Assembly (NCBI RefSeq): GCF_034702125.1
Contig: NC_085872.1
Span: 35,207,588-35,271,587 of the forward strand
Origin: Engraulis encrasicolus
Lineage: Eukaryota > Chordata > Actinopteri > Clupeiformes > Engraulidae
Reading direction: 5' to 3'
Length of the DNA stretch: 64,000 nt
Shown: piece by piece, positions 14,400 through 27,344 of the stretch
How positions within the stretch are numbered: position 1 is the stretch's first letter
Layout: the number at the start of each line of letters is the position of its first letter
Notes under the pieces: generated by a model
Database searches by the model: none
Seen by the model: only the letters and a program-made list of their open reading frames with translations
What the model was told of the DNA's origin: nothing
Program-made: the position numbers and the translations under genes

Positions 14400-15925
14400 C
14401 CTGGGGTGGATTTCTCGAATCCGACCAAAATTAGCCTTCGGACCAAGTAAGTCCGAACGAAGTGCGACACAACAACTAACCAACAACGACGATTTCTCGA
14501 AACCCTCAGACCAACGTGGTCCGATGTAGGTACGAAGTAAGTGCGATGAAATTCCAACCAAGTAAGTTCAGACGCACGATGAAGTTTTCGGAAATGCTCG
14601 GAGTGTCTCGCCTCAGCTCGGGTGCATTTGTCGCAAAGCAGTGACGCTGTACCACACAGTGCCTGTCAAATTCAGGCTATACATCTATCAAAGTCCACAA
14701 ATCTTTGTCAACACAATCATGTCCCCGACTTCACCCCTCTTCAACTGCAGTTACCAAATGCGACATTACAATCCACCATTTATTATTTTTACTTAGGCCT
14801 AGGTTTTGCATATAGGCTAATGTTTAATATTGTACGCTATAGCCTACCACTGATACAGAAGCACGGTTGGTGGGTGAGTGGTTAGAATGTCGGAATTCCA
14901 TACATGTGTGCTGTTTCCTTATCGGAGGCGTGAGTTCAAGCCCCGGTGCATATAGCCCTAGGATATATAATAACCACCCATCACATCTTTTTTCCAGAAC
15001 GGCAAGCAAAGTCATTCTCACGCTCATGGGCAACGCAACACTTTCAACAGGTCATGGCCAGGCAGCTTGCAGTTAAATGCTGCTTGAAATGATAACTGAA
15101 ATTACGCTTGATAATTAATAAAACATATCAGAATGTTTATTTAATTTTCCAGTCTGCACGCAGTCTTTACGCGCAACGTAAGCGGGTGGAACTGCCATTA
15201 TTGCCGTTGTACATAAAGACGCGCAGGAAGGGACCTATGGAAGGGCCCGTTAATGTCTGTAAACATGGCACATTCAAAGTCCTTCAACGTCGGAAAAGAC
15301 CTGTTAACACAATCATATCCCCAAAATCCACCCCATTAAATGCAGTAACCAAATGTCGGTCTACACATCACCATCAATGAAGAGCAATGGGCAGTGAATG
15401 GTAAGCGCAAAGGCATTTCCAGTGTGACAAGATTTCGATTCCCTCAGTAAGATAGGCCTACATTAAGCGCCGGTGCCTATTCCTCTGCGCAACTGATTAT
15501 CCAACCTCTGTGTGTGTGCGTAAAGTGGCCGATCCACGCGTGCTGTTGGGCGCGCTTGTGGAGCTCTGGCATCGGATGGTAGTATGGGTCGGAGGCTTGT
15601 GCACTTGGTGGCAGTAATCGATCGATGTTGCTTGAACTCTGCCTGAACCCGCCCCAAACCACGAGCAAGAGTGACGTGCTTCCCAAAACAAAGGTGAACT
15701 AGCTAACCATGCTATTCGTTCCAATTCCGACAGTAGTACTAACGAACAGCGCCTACTTCGTTTTGCAGTAACACCTGAGTCGTTCGCACCAACATCGGAC
15801 GAACGACTAACTACATTACTTGTAAACATTGGGACTTTGTAAGTCTGAACGAAGTGTTCCAGAAACACTTTTGTCGCACCTGGGTCGTTAGTTGCTACCT
15901 TAGTTAGCAACGAAGGTTTCGAGAA
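14400..15925. mobile_element. 1.5-kb inverted-repeat element, Harbinger-like ends
   Basis: The left end GGATTTCTCGAATCCGACC (about 14406) pairs with the right end GAAGGTTTCGAGAATGTTGG (about 15911-15930). Subterminal words TAAGTCCGAACGAAGTG (left) and TAAGTCTGAACGAAGTG (right) occur on both sides, with CTAACTA/GTCGTTAG. The ends resemble the small element at 39472-39632 (TCTCGAAAGCGT...TGCTAACGA). No transposase frame is seen, and I could not fix a target duplication. Confidence 0.5.
14863..14950 (+). ncRNA. tRNA-like sequence (SINE head or tRNA pseudogene)
   Basis: GGTGGGTGAGTGGTTAGAAT resembles an A-box of a tRNA with a long variable arm. GTGAGTTCAAGCCCCGG about 65 bp later resembles a B-box. 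It lies inside the 14.4-15.9 kb inverted-repeat element. The stems do not pair well enough to call a functional tRNA. A second weaker B-box-like string (GATTTCGATTCCCTC) lies at about 15431. Confidence 0.3.
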
Positions 15926-16540
15926 TGTTGGCCCTGGCTGTCACTGTTCAACAAAGGCAGCACCTGTAGGGCTGAAGGTCTCAGAGGGAGAGGATACACA
16001 GCACACTGCCCTTGAGAATGGAACTCAGAACTGGCTGTTACTCTCCAGGGTAACCATGCATGGTTGCTTTGTTGGGAGCACTAAGGGGGAATTTGTCATG
16101 GCAACCAGCATCTTACCTAGTGCTTACACTTCCATTGGCTTCACCATCAAGACCTATCATCAATTCCCTTTTTTCCCCCAGGTCTCTCTCTTACCGCTGC
16201 CTTCTTTGGTGCACTCTACTGGTTTTAATACACTTCTCTTTTCTGTGAATCTTCTATATGTGTATCCCTTCATACCTTTAGGCTAACATTACCATACATA
16301 TTATTCTCAAAAAATATGTTCTTGCTACACTTGCCTCCCAGTGAAACCGTATTGATTTCGCCAATGCAATTCCAGTCACTATAGTTACGAAAGTAATCCA
16401 CTTCCTGTTGACAGAGGTGGTTGGGATGGTGGAGAGAGTAATGGTGGGGAGGCAACAGCTTTATCATCGTTATCACGGCACCACTTCTAGCTCACCTGGA
16501 CTTAATCAGCACCCTAGTCTTTTACACCGTAGTCTTCACC
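15926..16540. other. Unique sequence, nothing recognised
   Basis: No gene or repeat recognised. Confidence 0.45.
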
Positions 16541-16780
16541 ACCACCACCACCAAAACCACCCCCACCATCATCATCATCATCAGATTATTGTTATTATTA
16601 TTAGGCCTATTATTATTATTATTATTCGCCCTCTTCTTCCTCCTCTTCCACCACCATTACCGCGATCATCATCATCATAATCGTCATCATAATCCTCCTC
16701 CTCCTCATCACCTGCAATCATCTTCATTGCCACCATCATTGTCATATTCATAACAATAATAATAATAATCACCATCATCA
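16541..16780. repeat. Mixed trinucleotide repeats (CAC, CAT, ATT, CTC)
   Basis: Imperfect CACCAC, CATCAT, TTATTA and CCTCTT stretches in succession. The small Asp/Met-rich and His-rich open frames across it are artefacts. Confidence 0.85.
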
Positions 16781-16998
16781 CCCATTTAATTGGTGTATAG
16801 TTTTTTGAGCCTCCCCATCCCCTGTCCTCCGTGGGCTATAATTATAGGCACCTGGCTCTGCTGTCCATCTCTGCCATCCAGGGCCAGGTGCTCAATATAC
16901 TCACTCACCATTTATAAACTCACAGAATTCTGCGGTTACGGGCCGGCTAAGAAAATTGGATCCCTTTCTTTTCACACTTGTCTGATTACATGTCTGCT

Positions 16999-17468
16999 TT
17001 AGGGCGCGATCACACAGAACGCGGATTTTACAGTAGGAGGCGGATGTATTCTATTGTTTGTCAATGAAAATGAGCGGATTACGCGTCTGATATCAGCGCA
17101 AGGCGGGTTGCGGATTCTCCGCCTCTCCGCGCCAGGCGGATCGAGTTGAAAAAAGTTCAACTCAAGGCGGAAAACCCGCGGCGGATTTCCAGATGTTCGA
17201 TAGGAGACCGTTATCAACATTCATATCAGATTCCCTATCCAACGTTAGGAGAGCAAGGAAAGAGCTTGTCTTCTATTTATTTTACATAGATGAATGGACA
17301 AAGCATTTTGTGTATGTTTTCACATCATTTAATGACACAACACCTTCGATTAGGCTACGTTGCGAGTGACAGTTGTCGTTACGTTGCCTAGTCAACTTCT
17401 GATTAATCAGCTGGATGCGCATCGCTGATTGTAGGCAGAAACCCGCGTCCGGTGTGATCGCGCCCTTA
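16999..17468. mobile_element. PIF/Harbinger-type MITE, TTA target duplication
   Basis: Body at 17002-17465. The left end GGGCGCGATCACACAGAACG pairs with the right end CCGGTGTGATCGCGCCC, and 3-bp TTA flanks both sides. A TWA duplication plus GC-rich ends of this form is typical of PIF/Harbinger MITEs. The interior has GCGGATT/AATCCGC motifs and no open frame of note. Confidence 0.8.
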
Positions 17469-17557
17469 CGAGACAGCAATCGTCGTCATCAGCAAAAGGT
17501 ACACACAGCCAGCCAGTGGTGACAAAAGCAGTGTCCTCATCATTTATTTAGGCCTAC

Positions 17558-17702
17558 TCAGGGGTGGAGATATGGGGAGGGCGAGCAGGGCATTTGACCC
17601 TGAGCCCAGGGCCCTCTTGTGTTGGTAATGGGGGCCCTATTGTGATTCTGGCAGGCCGTATGCCCTGGGGCCCTGTGTGCAATTGTTCTGCCCCTGCCTA
17701 CT
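17558..17702. mobile_element. GGGGCCC-rich repeat fragment
   Basis: Starts CAGGGGTGGAGATATGGGG and ends GTTCTGCCCCTG. It has GAGCCCAGGGCCC and CTGGGGCCCTGTG inside, resembling other GGGCCC-rich hAT-like scraps in this window. No certain target duplication. Confidence 0.4.
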
Positions 17703-19130
17703 CCAGTTGTTGTTGTTGTTCTATATTTGGATACATTGTTATTGTTGAGAGATACAGACTATTGGAAACATTTGTCGGGGAATTTTCTCCCCCTTTGAAT
17801 ACTCTCTCAAGCAATCAAATCTGCATTTAATTGGACGTTCAAAGGCTATGTTGCTAATGAATGCTACGCTCATAGCCTGCACAGCAAGTGTAAAACAGTT
17901 CCATTGTATATGCACTCAGTGACATGTTTGCATATGCCCTCAGAGTTGAAAATAGATTGCGAGCTTCAGAGGTTAAACCGTTGTGCAAAGGGAGAAGGGG
18001 TGAAGTGTATTTTTATATTCTTCAACATGTATTTGTGTATAATGCAGTTTACAGTGTACCTGACCCCATAGAGCAGGGGAAAAAACACAAATTGTATGTA
18101 GTAGGAAAAGAAACTATCTAACATGTGGACTATCTTGTCTACACTCTTTATCGTGGCTAGAACAATCTGCCTGATTCAAAGTGTCTCTGCCAGTTGGCAA
18201 GATCATTAGGCCATTGGAGGCAGGAGATGATACTCAGGGGGGCATAAATGTCTAATCGTATGTGGAAAATAAGAGAGGGGTTGTAGTTGTATTGTGTGCC
18301 AAGTAAACACTCAACTGAGGGAAATGAGGGAGGTTGAGTATAAGTGTGAGGATAATTAACATGCTATATACGAATTTTACAGTAAAGCCTCATTTTGTAA
18401 GTTTCATATAGACTTTTTCCCTAATGGTTTAAGCATGATAAACATCATTGACATCTTAAATATTTGAGCAAGCCATTGCATCACCTGTGCCATCATTTAG
18501 TCCGTCCGTGTATAAAGTTTTTTGTTTCATGGTGTCAGCACTGCATGACTTGGGAAAACGTATTTAAGTACTGTGTTTTCAAAACACAGCGACTAATCTA
18601 CAAAACACAATCATGTATGCTTCCCTGGGTTGATGGGTAGGTGGGTAGACGTCGAGGGAAAGATAATGCCGTAATGAAAATGTAGTTTATTAATGGCAAA
18701 CTTTCAGTTTCAATCACCACATCCCTCTGTTATCGATTAAAAAAAGAGACACACAGATAATAGCTGAGGCAGAAAAAGATTTTAATTAAATGATAAAGTT
18801 GGACCAGATAAGGGACGGGGGGAATAATGTAATGCAAGGTAGCAGAAGTGGAGTCTGCTGGATGTGTACCCAGAAAGCTTAATTTGCCCCGACGCAACTA
18901 TTATACTGTTTTTAAGGCCAGCCGAGGTACCTTGAAGACTCCAGCACTACAGGAAAAGCACAAACTCTGAAAACCCCAGACTGACCCTTGGAGATAATCA
19001 ACTTAAATACCCAAATGACGGAACAAAATGAACCAACATAACAACATTTACATTCATTCTAAAACAGAGAGAAATCAGTTCTGCCTCTTTATGGAATATT
19101 ACATTATTTTTATATAATTAGATGAGATCA
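17703..19130. other. 1.4 kb of unique AT-rich sequence
   Basis: No exon, RNA or repeat end recognised. Could be conserved non-coding DNA, but this cannot be judged from one sequence. Confidence 0.45.
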
Positions 19131-19156
19131 CTTTCTCTGTCTGCTGCCTCTGGCCC

Positions 19157-19655
19157 ATGGCAAGGGAGGAGAGGAGAGAGGGAGCGAGGGAACGAGGGAG
19201 CGGAAGAGAGGGAATGAATGAGAGACACCAGAGGTATGGTTGAGAGGATGAGAGAGGGAGAAAGGCAAAGGAGGGGAGAGGGAACGGAGGAGAGAATAGG
19301 GGGAGTATGAGAGAAGAGGAGACAGGGGATAGAGCAGAGAGAAGAGTGAAAAGAGAGGAAGAAAGGGAGGAGAGTAGAGAGAGGAAACAGAGGACAGGAG
19401 GAAATTAAATGGAAGAGAGGAGGGAAGAGAAGGAGTGGAGGAGACGAGAAAGGGAGCAAGGGATTTGAGGAGCAGAGGAGGAGAGGAGAGGAGGAGATAG
19501 CAAATAAAGGAAAGATGAAAAAAGAGGGTGAGGAGGAAAGTGGAGAAGGAGAGGAGAGGAGAGGAGAGGAGAGGAGAGGAGAGGAGAGGAGAGGAGAGGA
19601 GAGGAGAGAGACAGAAGGATCGGAGGAGTGTGAAAGAAGGAGAAAAGAGAGAAAA

Positions 19656-19747
<92 letters not shown>
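19157..19747 (+). repeat. Long polypurine tract with (GGAGA)n and (GA)n
   Basis: The + strand is almost all purine for about 590 bp. A degenerate GAGGAGA region (19157-19545) leads to pure (GGAGA)n (19546-19608), then pure (GA)n (19662-19747). Ser-Leu-rich and Arg-Glu-rich open frames across it are artefacts. Strand-asymmetric, mirror-like tracts of this kind can form triplex (H-) DNA. Confidence 0.9.
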
Positions 19748-19751
<4 letters not shown>

Positions 19752-19958
19752 TGCTGGAGGCTTGTGCGGCGGCTGTGTCCATTGACAGATGTTCCCCTCC
19801 CGTGACAGTGGGCATCAGGCGCGACAGAGTGGTTTGCAGGACCCAGTGGCAGTGCAGCCGCGTCTGCCAGTCAGCTCCCCACGTCCCAGGCAGATGCCTC
19901 CCATCCCTGCCTCTCCCACACACAGCCCTCATTAGCGGCAAGGGAGACACACAGTGAC
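19748..19958. other. GC-rich unique island between purine tracts
   Basis: About 210 bp of balanced, GC-rich sequence interrupts the purine-rich region. It is open on the - strand as part of a 253-residue frame whose ends are repeat-derived. I do not recognise a protein in it. Confidence 0.4.
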
Positions 19959-20190
19959 AAGGAAGAGGGAGAGGAAGAAAGACGGAAGGAAGGAAGGAAG
20001 GAAGGAAGGATGGAAGGAAGGATGGAAGGATGGAAGGAGAGAGAGAGAGAGAGACGTGGGAGATGACGGATGAGGGAGAAAAAGAATGAAAGGAAAGAAA
20101 AGTTAGAGCAAGAGAGAGACGGAGAGATGTGGAGAAAAGAGGTGATGAAAGATGGGAGAGAGTCATTGCAGGAAGAATAGAAAAAACATT

Positions 20191-20243
<53 letters not shown>
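19959..20243 (+). repeat. Second purine tract: (GGAA)n, (GA)n
   Basis: GGAAGGAAGGAA units (about 19985-20035), GA-rich linker, then pure (GA)n at 20192-20243. Confidence 0.9.
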
Positions 20244-20247
<4 letters not shown>

Positions 20248-20517
20248 GAGGCAATAGGTGGGAAGCAGCAGGATACAGTGGCCAAGGTCGGAAAATGAGG
20301 GCTGTGCAGAGCGACAGGCATAAAGGACCGCAGGTACAAAAAATGACAGAAGTTCAGGTGACTATAAAAAACAATGGTAACTTTAACAAGGTGCCTTTTG
20401 CTAATACATAGAAAACAAGACAACAAATAAATAAAATGAGAAAAAAAACAGAAAAAACAGACCACAACACATCTGTTATGAACTCAGCTGAAGGATCTGT
20501 GCTCTCTCTCTGGCTAG

Positions 20518-20634
20518 ATCTCAAATGGTGCACTTGTGCACCTCGGGCACTATGTTTAATACGGGCACTATGTTTTAATACGGCATGCGCACTGAAACAT
20601 GACCACTAAAGTGCACAAGTGCACCATTTGAGAT
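20518..20634. mobile_element. Small palindromic MITE with 24-bp perfect ends
   Basis: The left end starts ATCTCAAATGGTGCACTTGT and its exact inverse ends at 20634. Inside, GGGCACTATGTTT is present twice. 117 bp in all, non-coding. No unambiguous target duplication. Confidence 0.75.
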
Positions 20635-20638
20635 TCAG

Positions 20639-20712
<74 letters not shown>
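20639..20712. repeat. (TC)n microsatellite
   Basis: Pure TC, directly adjoining the palindromic MITE. Confidence 0.97.
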
Positions 20713-20714
<2 letters not shown>

Positions 20715-21060
20715 CCTCTCCCCAACTCTTTCTCCCCACGGGCACTCCTGCACTCCTTTTGATCCTAGCTGAACCTGGGCTGCCTCAGATTTCCATGGGT
20801 AGAGCTCATTCACATGCACCACTGTCAGCCTGTTACCTTATCTGGCCTACGCCTCGCAGGTACATAACGCTAGCTGTGTGCTGATACGCCACGCTGTATC
20901 CCAGAGGGTGGCCTTCGAGCCCCCATTTATCAAAGCAAACAGCGGAGCGGGATATAAGTTCAGGTTCTCCTCTGAATGAGTCATGTTGAAGTATTATTGT
21001 GCATGTGTAGTGGTCGTTCCACACTATTATATCGGCACGAATGACTGTTTAGTGAACGAG
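20713..21060. other. Unique sequence, nothing recognised
   Basis: No gene or repeat recognised. Confidence 0.45.
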
Positions 21061-21215
21061 AAAAGTTGGGGGAAATGGGGGGGGGGGGGCATTTGTCCCG
21101 GGCCCTGTTAGAAAGGGGGCCCAAAATTGGGTTTCCATTACATTGTATTGGGAGGGGGGCCCTTTCAGATGACTTTGTCCTGAGCCTAGCAAAACCTGTC
21201 AGCGGCCCTGTGGGT
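21061..21215 (+). mobile_element. GGGCCC-rich MITE-like repeat, copy 2
   Basis: Contains GGGGGCCCAAAATTGGGTTT and GGGGCCCTTTCAGATGACTT, then TTGTCCTGAGCC, matching the copies at 2971, 27786 and 32915. Confidence 0.6.
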
Positions 21216-21234
21216 GGGAAATGGGCACCTAACG

Positions 21235-21710
21235 TCTCAATGCGCCGAGGACTGTAACCGATACCCTGTACTTAAAGGGATACAGTGTGAGATTTTTAGT
21301 TGTTTATTTCCAGAATTTATGCTGCCCATTTACTAATGTTACCTTTTTCATGAATAGTTACCACCACCATCAAATTCTAAGTATTCATTATGAATGGAAA
21401 AATTTCACTTTTCATACATGAAAAGGGGATCTTCTCCATGGTCCGCCATTTTGAATTTCCAAAAATAGCCATTTTAGCTGCAAAAAATGACTCTACTTGG
21501 ACCATACTAGGAAATATTTGTTTACTACTTAGTAAACTTTCTTATAAAGCTCAAATTTGGCAATAGTCTGCCCAGTTTAAATGAGCAGCGTAGTTGCAGT
21601 ACCCTTTTTGACCATTTCCTGCACAGTGTCCCCTTAAAAAAACTTTTAAAAAGTAGCTTTTGATAAAAGGGTCAGCTAAGCGTAATGTCATGTAATGTAA
21701 TCCAATGTCA
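21235..21710 (+). mobile_element. V-SINE/HE1-like SINE split by a TTAA MITE
   Basis: The 5' part at about 21247-21271 reads GACTGTAACCGATACCCTGT. The 3' part at about 21650-21705 reads GTAGCTTTTGATAAAAGGGT then CAGCTAAGCGTAATGT. The same order (GACTGTAACCAATACCCTGT, then GTAAGTCGCTTTGGATAAAA, then CAGCTAAGTGGAATGT) is contiguous on the - strand at 63617-63732. The SINE was therefore opened by the MITE at 21276-21633. The tail GTAATGTAATCCAATG is of the TAATG type. Confidence 0.7.
21272..21637. mobile_element. TTAA-flanked (piggyBac-like) MITE
   Basis: Body at 21276-21633 (358 bp), flanked by TTAA at 21272-21275 and 21634-21637. The left end is AGGGATACAGTGTG and the right end GCACAGTGTCCCC (inverse GGGGACACTGTGC). 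A TTAA target with a GGGRACAC-type end suggests piggyBac or a similar TTAA-specific superfamily. Parts of the same family occur at 30903-31050 and in both arms of the 44-48 kb inverted repeat. Confidence 0.78.
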
Positions 21711-23110
<1,400 letters not shown>

Positions 23111-23940
23111 TGAGTAAGACAGGCAAACGGGAATGGAGAGATGGAGACCTGGCAGCGCTCTGACCTGACAGACCTGTGGTGGCGTGTGTTTCTTTCCACG
23201 CATGATGGAGGAGGCCATCAGCTCCTGCGCTCGGCGCTCTGGCATACCCTCCCTGAGGCGCGCTCCACCGGCACAGCGCAGCGGGGGCGTCCGACCGGCC
23301 GGCCGAGGGCTCCGAGTGCTCCGAGCGCACGCAATCACTCCCGCTCCACGGGGAACGGCCAGGCCAATCTGTGTCAGCCTGCCCACCCCACCCGCCACCC
23401 GCCTGCTCATCGGAAACAAGAACGGTGCACTCCCCAGAATTTATTTTTTTCCCTTTTTGCACCGACAAGGATAGGAAGCTTGGCGCAGCAATATAGTAAC
23501 CAGACGTGTTTTTAATTAGAATGGTTTGTTCTGCAAATATGCTTAACAAATCAAAGAGAGCCTAGTTGATATTACATTTACTCTGTTTGACAGAAACTAT
23601 GTGGTTATATATCTATCTGTTCGTGTTCTATGACTGTGCAGTCATACAAAATGCCTCACCAGTACTGAAAAGTAGTGCTAGATGGGCTAGTGCTAGATGG
23701 CATTAACCTGTGTAATCCCAGCGCTCACAATTGTGGAAAAAAATGTTTCTGTCTTTTTTTGTATTTAATGTAATTTTGTTCTTAAAAGTTGAAAAGCAGA
23801 CTTTTCCGATAGAAAGTCTAGATTAACCTGTGTCAAATCATGTGACCAGGGATAAAGGTCAACTGACCACATCACAGATTTAGATATTAAATTCATACAA
23901 AACTGTCAAATTTGGTACACTCCTGAAGGGGTTCATTGAT
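23111..23940. other. Unique sequence, GC-rich then AT-rich
   Basis: 23140-23420 is GC-rich and open on both strands for about 80-90 residues, but no domain or splice pattern is recognisable. The rest is AT-rich. GTGCTAGATGG is repeated twice near 23675-23700. Confidence 0.4.
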
Positions 23941-23945
23941 ATATT

Positions 23946-25445
23946 TAGGGGCCAAGCAGCGAAGCTGGCGAAGGCCCCTATAGAGTTAGTAGGTTTTCTT
24001 CATTATTATTCTCTAGTCACCATTCCTATCCCTCTGCAAGTCTATGGCAGCCCATAGAACCGTAGGCAGGAAAATGCTGTAAATTGGCACACACATTCGG
24101 GCCCGGCTCAGCATTACCCACAGCAATTTATAGGACCCCAGCCCCAACGCTCTAGCGCCACCAGCAGGTCAAAGTTGCAGGTACATTTCTGCTTGTAACT
24201 TTTGAACCGCTTGGCCAATTTTCATAAACTTGGTATCCCTGGAATCCTTGAGCCAAGACGAATCCAACGCACCCTATGACGTCATTTTCCGCCAGGATAG
24301 TTTTCCCGCCATTTTGAATTTTGTAAAATTCAATAAAAATGTTAATTTTCCCACAATTTTTTACCAATTCGCCCGAAACTTGGTTTATAGTATCTGTGGA
24401 CTGAGTTACACATGGGGTCTCAAGGAATATTGGATATCTTTTATCGTTTAGCCGTGACAGCCAATCAAAACTGTTGTAAAAGTGGTGAAACAGGAAGTGA
24501 GGTCATATCTCAGCAACCGTTTGTTGAATTGGGCTGGGATTTTGTACACACATAGTAGTCCATCCCATGACCTACCACAAAAAAAATCGAATCCCCAGCT
24601 CAAACTCTGTAGCGCCACCAGCAGGTCAAAATTTTAGCTACATTTTTGCCTGTATCTTTTGAACCGTATCCCAATTTTCAAAATATTGGTACACAGGTCA
24701 TCCTCACACCATGTTGCACCCAGGTATGGATTTTCATAACGATTGAAAAAACTATCAGCTCACAGCAGCCATTCAAAATTGTGGAAAGAATGGAGGGATT
24801 TTTTCTCATCTCTCTGTCTCCTCTGCTCCCCTTGCGCACGTTCACTGACACCATTCTCGGCAGGGGGTCAAGCCCCACTGCCCCAGCCCCTGCACCCCAC
24901 CCCCCACCCCCTCCTCACACACACACAGACAGACAGAGGGAGAGGGAGAGGGAGAGGGAGAGGGAGGGGGGAGAGGGAGAGGGAGAGGGAGAGGGAGAGG
25001 GACAGAGAGGGAAGAAGGGAGGGAGGGAGGGAGAGGGAGGGGGGAGAGGAAAGAATTTTTAACACCTCTTGTCGTTTGCCGGTGACAGCCAATCAAAATT
25101 GTCATAAAGGTGGCAAAACAGGAAGTGAGGTCATATCTCAGCAACCGTTAGTCAATTTCTGTTAGGATTTTTTGCACAAATTCTAGTCCATCCCATGACC
25201 TCCCACAAAAAAATCCAGACCCCAAGCTCTCTAGCGCCACCAACAGGTAACAGGAAGTGAGCTCATATCTCGGCAGCTCTTCAACGGATTCAAACTAAAC
25301 TTGGTTTACGTGATCACACTCTCGTCCAAGGAATGCACACCAACATTGGCGAGATTTGGACCAAAGGGGGCGCTGCAGTTCCTTCTGTTGCCGTGGCGGC
25401 TCTGGCAAGTTTACTGCTTGGCCCCGCATTGCTGCTTGCAGCTAT
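23946..25445. mobile_element. 1.5-kb modular repeat with GGGGCCAAGCAG ends
   Basis: The left end AGGGGCCAAGCAGCGAAGC faces the right end TTACTGCTTGGCCCCGCAT, so both ends read GGGGCCAAGCAG inward. Inside, a module repeats: AGCGCCACCAGCAGGTCAAA (24152, 24611, and a variant near 25233) and GGAAGTGAGGTCATATCTCA (24492, 25122, and near 25252), then GCAACCGTT. A (GGGAGA)n array at 24937-25045 interrupts one module. No protein is encoded. The superfamily is unknown to me. Confidence 0.6.
24937..25045 (+). repeat. (GGGAGA)n minisatellite
   Basis: Hexamer GGGAGA/GAGAGG array with GGGA variants, inside the modular repeat. Confidence 0.92.
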
Positions 25446-25752
25446 ATTTATATTGTAAATTATCTACTTCTATATTATAAATTATATTTATGTGTTCATA
25501 TTGTGCTCAAAAGAGGAGTAAAATTTGTGACAGCTGGGAAATGCATTGCCAAGAGATCCCATCGAAAAGCCATTGAAATAAATTGATTGAAACATAATTG
25601 ATCGATAAGGCCTATTTACACACTTCAAATCTCCATACGAAAGTAGTCATGACATGGTCATCACGCTGATGAGGGCCGGACAGCTGAAAACGGTCTGCAC
25701 TCTTAAGATGTTTACTGTACCCCGATTGAAAAGAAAGGGTTTTTACTAAATA

Positions 25753-26517
25753 CTCTATACCAGGGGTGTCAAACTTATTTTGGGGCCGCATACAACCCAT
25801 GTGGACCTCAAGCGGGCCGTATTAGTAACATCATCGCAAAAAAAAAGTAAAGCAGAGGATTAGTGTTCAGTACTATCACGTTTTAAGTGTGTTGAATATG
25901 TAGAAAGCAATGCAATACTGATAATCCTATGCAAAATTTCCTTGACTTCATCCATTCATTGCCAACCGTCAATTAATTAAATGTGGGACAGTTCACTTTG
26001 GCAGGGGGTCTGGGGGTTTTCCCCCAGAAAATTTTGTATTTCTTATATGTAATTTCCTGCATTTTCACGCATTCTGACATCCCGTTTCCAGTTTGACCTT
26101 AATAGGAACCAATACAAATCCAATTATATTTATTATTTAATTACAACCAATACCAATACAATACGAATAAGAAGTATTAACATTTTATCTCTATATATGA
26201 GGTCTATAATATATGAGCTTTATCAAATGCCTATTACAGTACAAATTCACTATTTATAATAGAAGTGTGATGTGCACTTTAAGTTACTACATATATACAG
26301 TGTAACAGAGGGACCATTGGGTTAATGTCATGCAGGTCTCGATTTTGTCCCGATTGGCGTAATTGCGCATTTCGGTTATTTCATTGAGGAAAAAAAAGAA
26401 AAAAAGAAAAAAATATAATTTTTTTTGTCTTTTTTTTTTAACATCCGGGCCGGATGGAACCCTCTGGCTGGCCGGATGCGGCCCGCGGGCCGTACGTTTG
26501 ACACCCCTGCTCTATAC
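25753..26517. mobile_element. hAT element, non-autonomous, CAGGGGTGTCAAAC ends
   Basis: Body at 25761-26509 (749 bp), with perfect 8-bp flanks CTCTATAC (25753-25760 and 26510-26517). The left end is CAGGGGTGTCAAACTTATTT and the right end CGTACGTTTGACACCCCTG. Subterminal GGGGCCGCAT/ATGCGGCCC words face each other. This end sequence is typical of hAT. The interior is AT-rich without a transposase frame. Confidence 0.9.
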
Positions 26518-26963
26518 CTTGACTCAAAGGAGAGTGCTTTGGATATACTGTCGTTCAAAAGTCTGTCAAGCCCTAAAGGGCATAACCAGATGCAGCCCTT
26601 CAACCTGGAGAAAAGACTATAGAGTGCTCGCCATTCCTTTTGCCATTGTAAAATTTGGATTTTGACTAACTTAACCAACAGGAAATTGAAAAAGACATAC
26701 AGCACTGTTTGGCCATTAGAACTGACTGAAATAGATGTGTCTATACTACAGTACAGTGAGTGTCTATATGTTCTGTGACTGTCTGTGGAGTCTTACAAAA
26801 TGGCTGGCCATTGCTGGCTGGCTAAGCAGGGTTAGATGGGGAAGGTCACGCAGCTGACAGTGGGAGTTTGGCAGCACTCACTCCTATTGGCTCCGCTACA
26901 GCCATCACACTGCAGGACCTGACAAAACTCAGCAGAGGATTTCCACTCACCATATCTCATAAT

Positions 26964-27078
<115 letters not shown>

Positions 27079-27344
27079 TAAATAAAAAAAGAGTCCCAGA
27101 ATACTGCATACTAATTCCTTCTAGTGTATCATCATAGCCACATCCAATTATCGTCATCTTACTGAACACTTAGACACATTCCCAAAAGGTCCCAGTTGGA
27201 CTGACTAATGCAAAAGCTCTCAAGCAAAAAATAAAAAAAAACATCTCCTGGGTTTAGTCTAAGCTACAAGGTCTCTTGGTTATACTTCTTCCTCAGGGAT
27301 GAAATTGAGACAGTGTGAAGAGAAGTGTGACTCATAGAGACTAG

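Noticed and set aside
14863..14950. Functional tRNA gene
   Set aside because: A-box and B-box are present, but acceptor and anticodon stems do not pair convincingly. Listed only as tRNA-like.
16056..16286. Acceptor-like TTTTTTCCCCCAG and a short open frame
   Set aside because: No donor in a compatible frame and no recognisable peptide.
19405..20166. 253-residue open frame on the - strand
   Set aside because: Mostly Ser-Leu-rich translation of the pyrimidine strand. The central non-repeat 70 residues show no family resemblance or splice signals.
24842..25165. Frames over the GGGAGA array
   Set aside because: Arg-Gly-Glu and Pro-Ser-Leu translations of a hexamer repeat.
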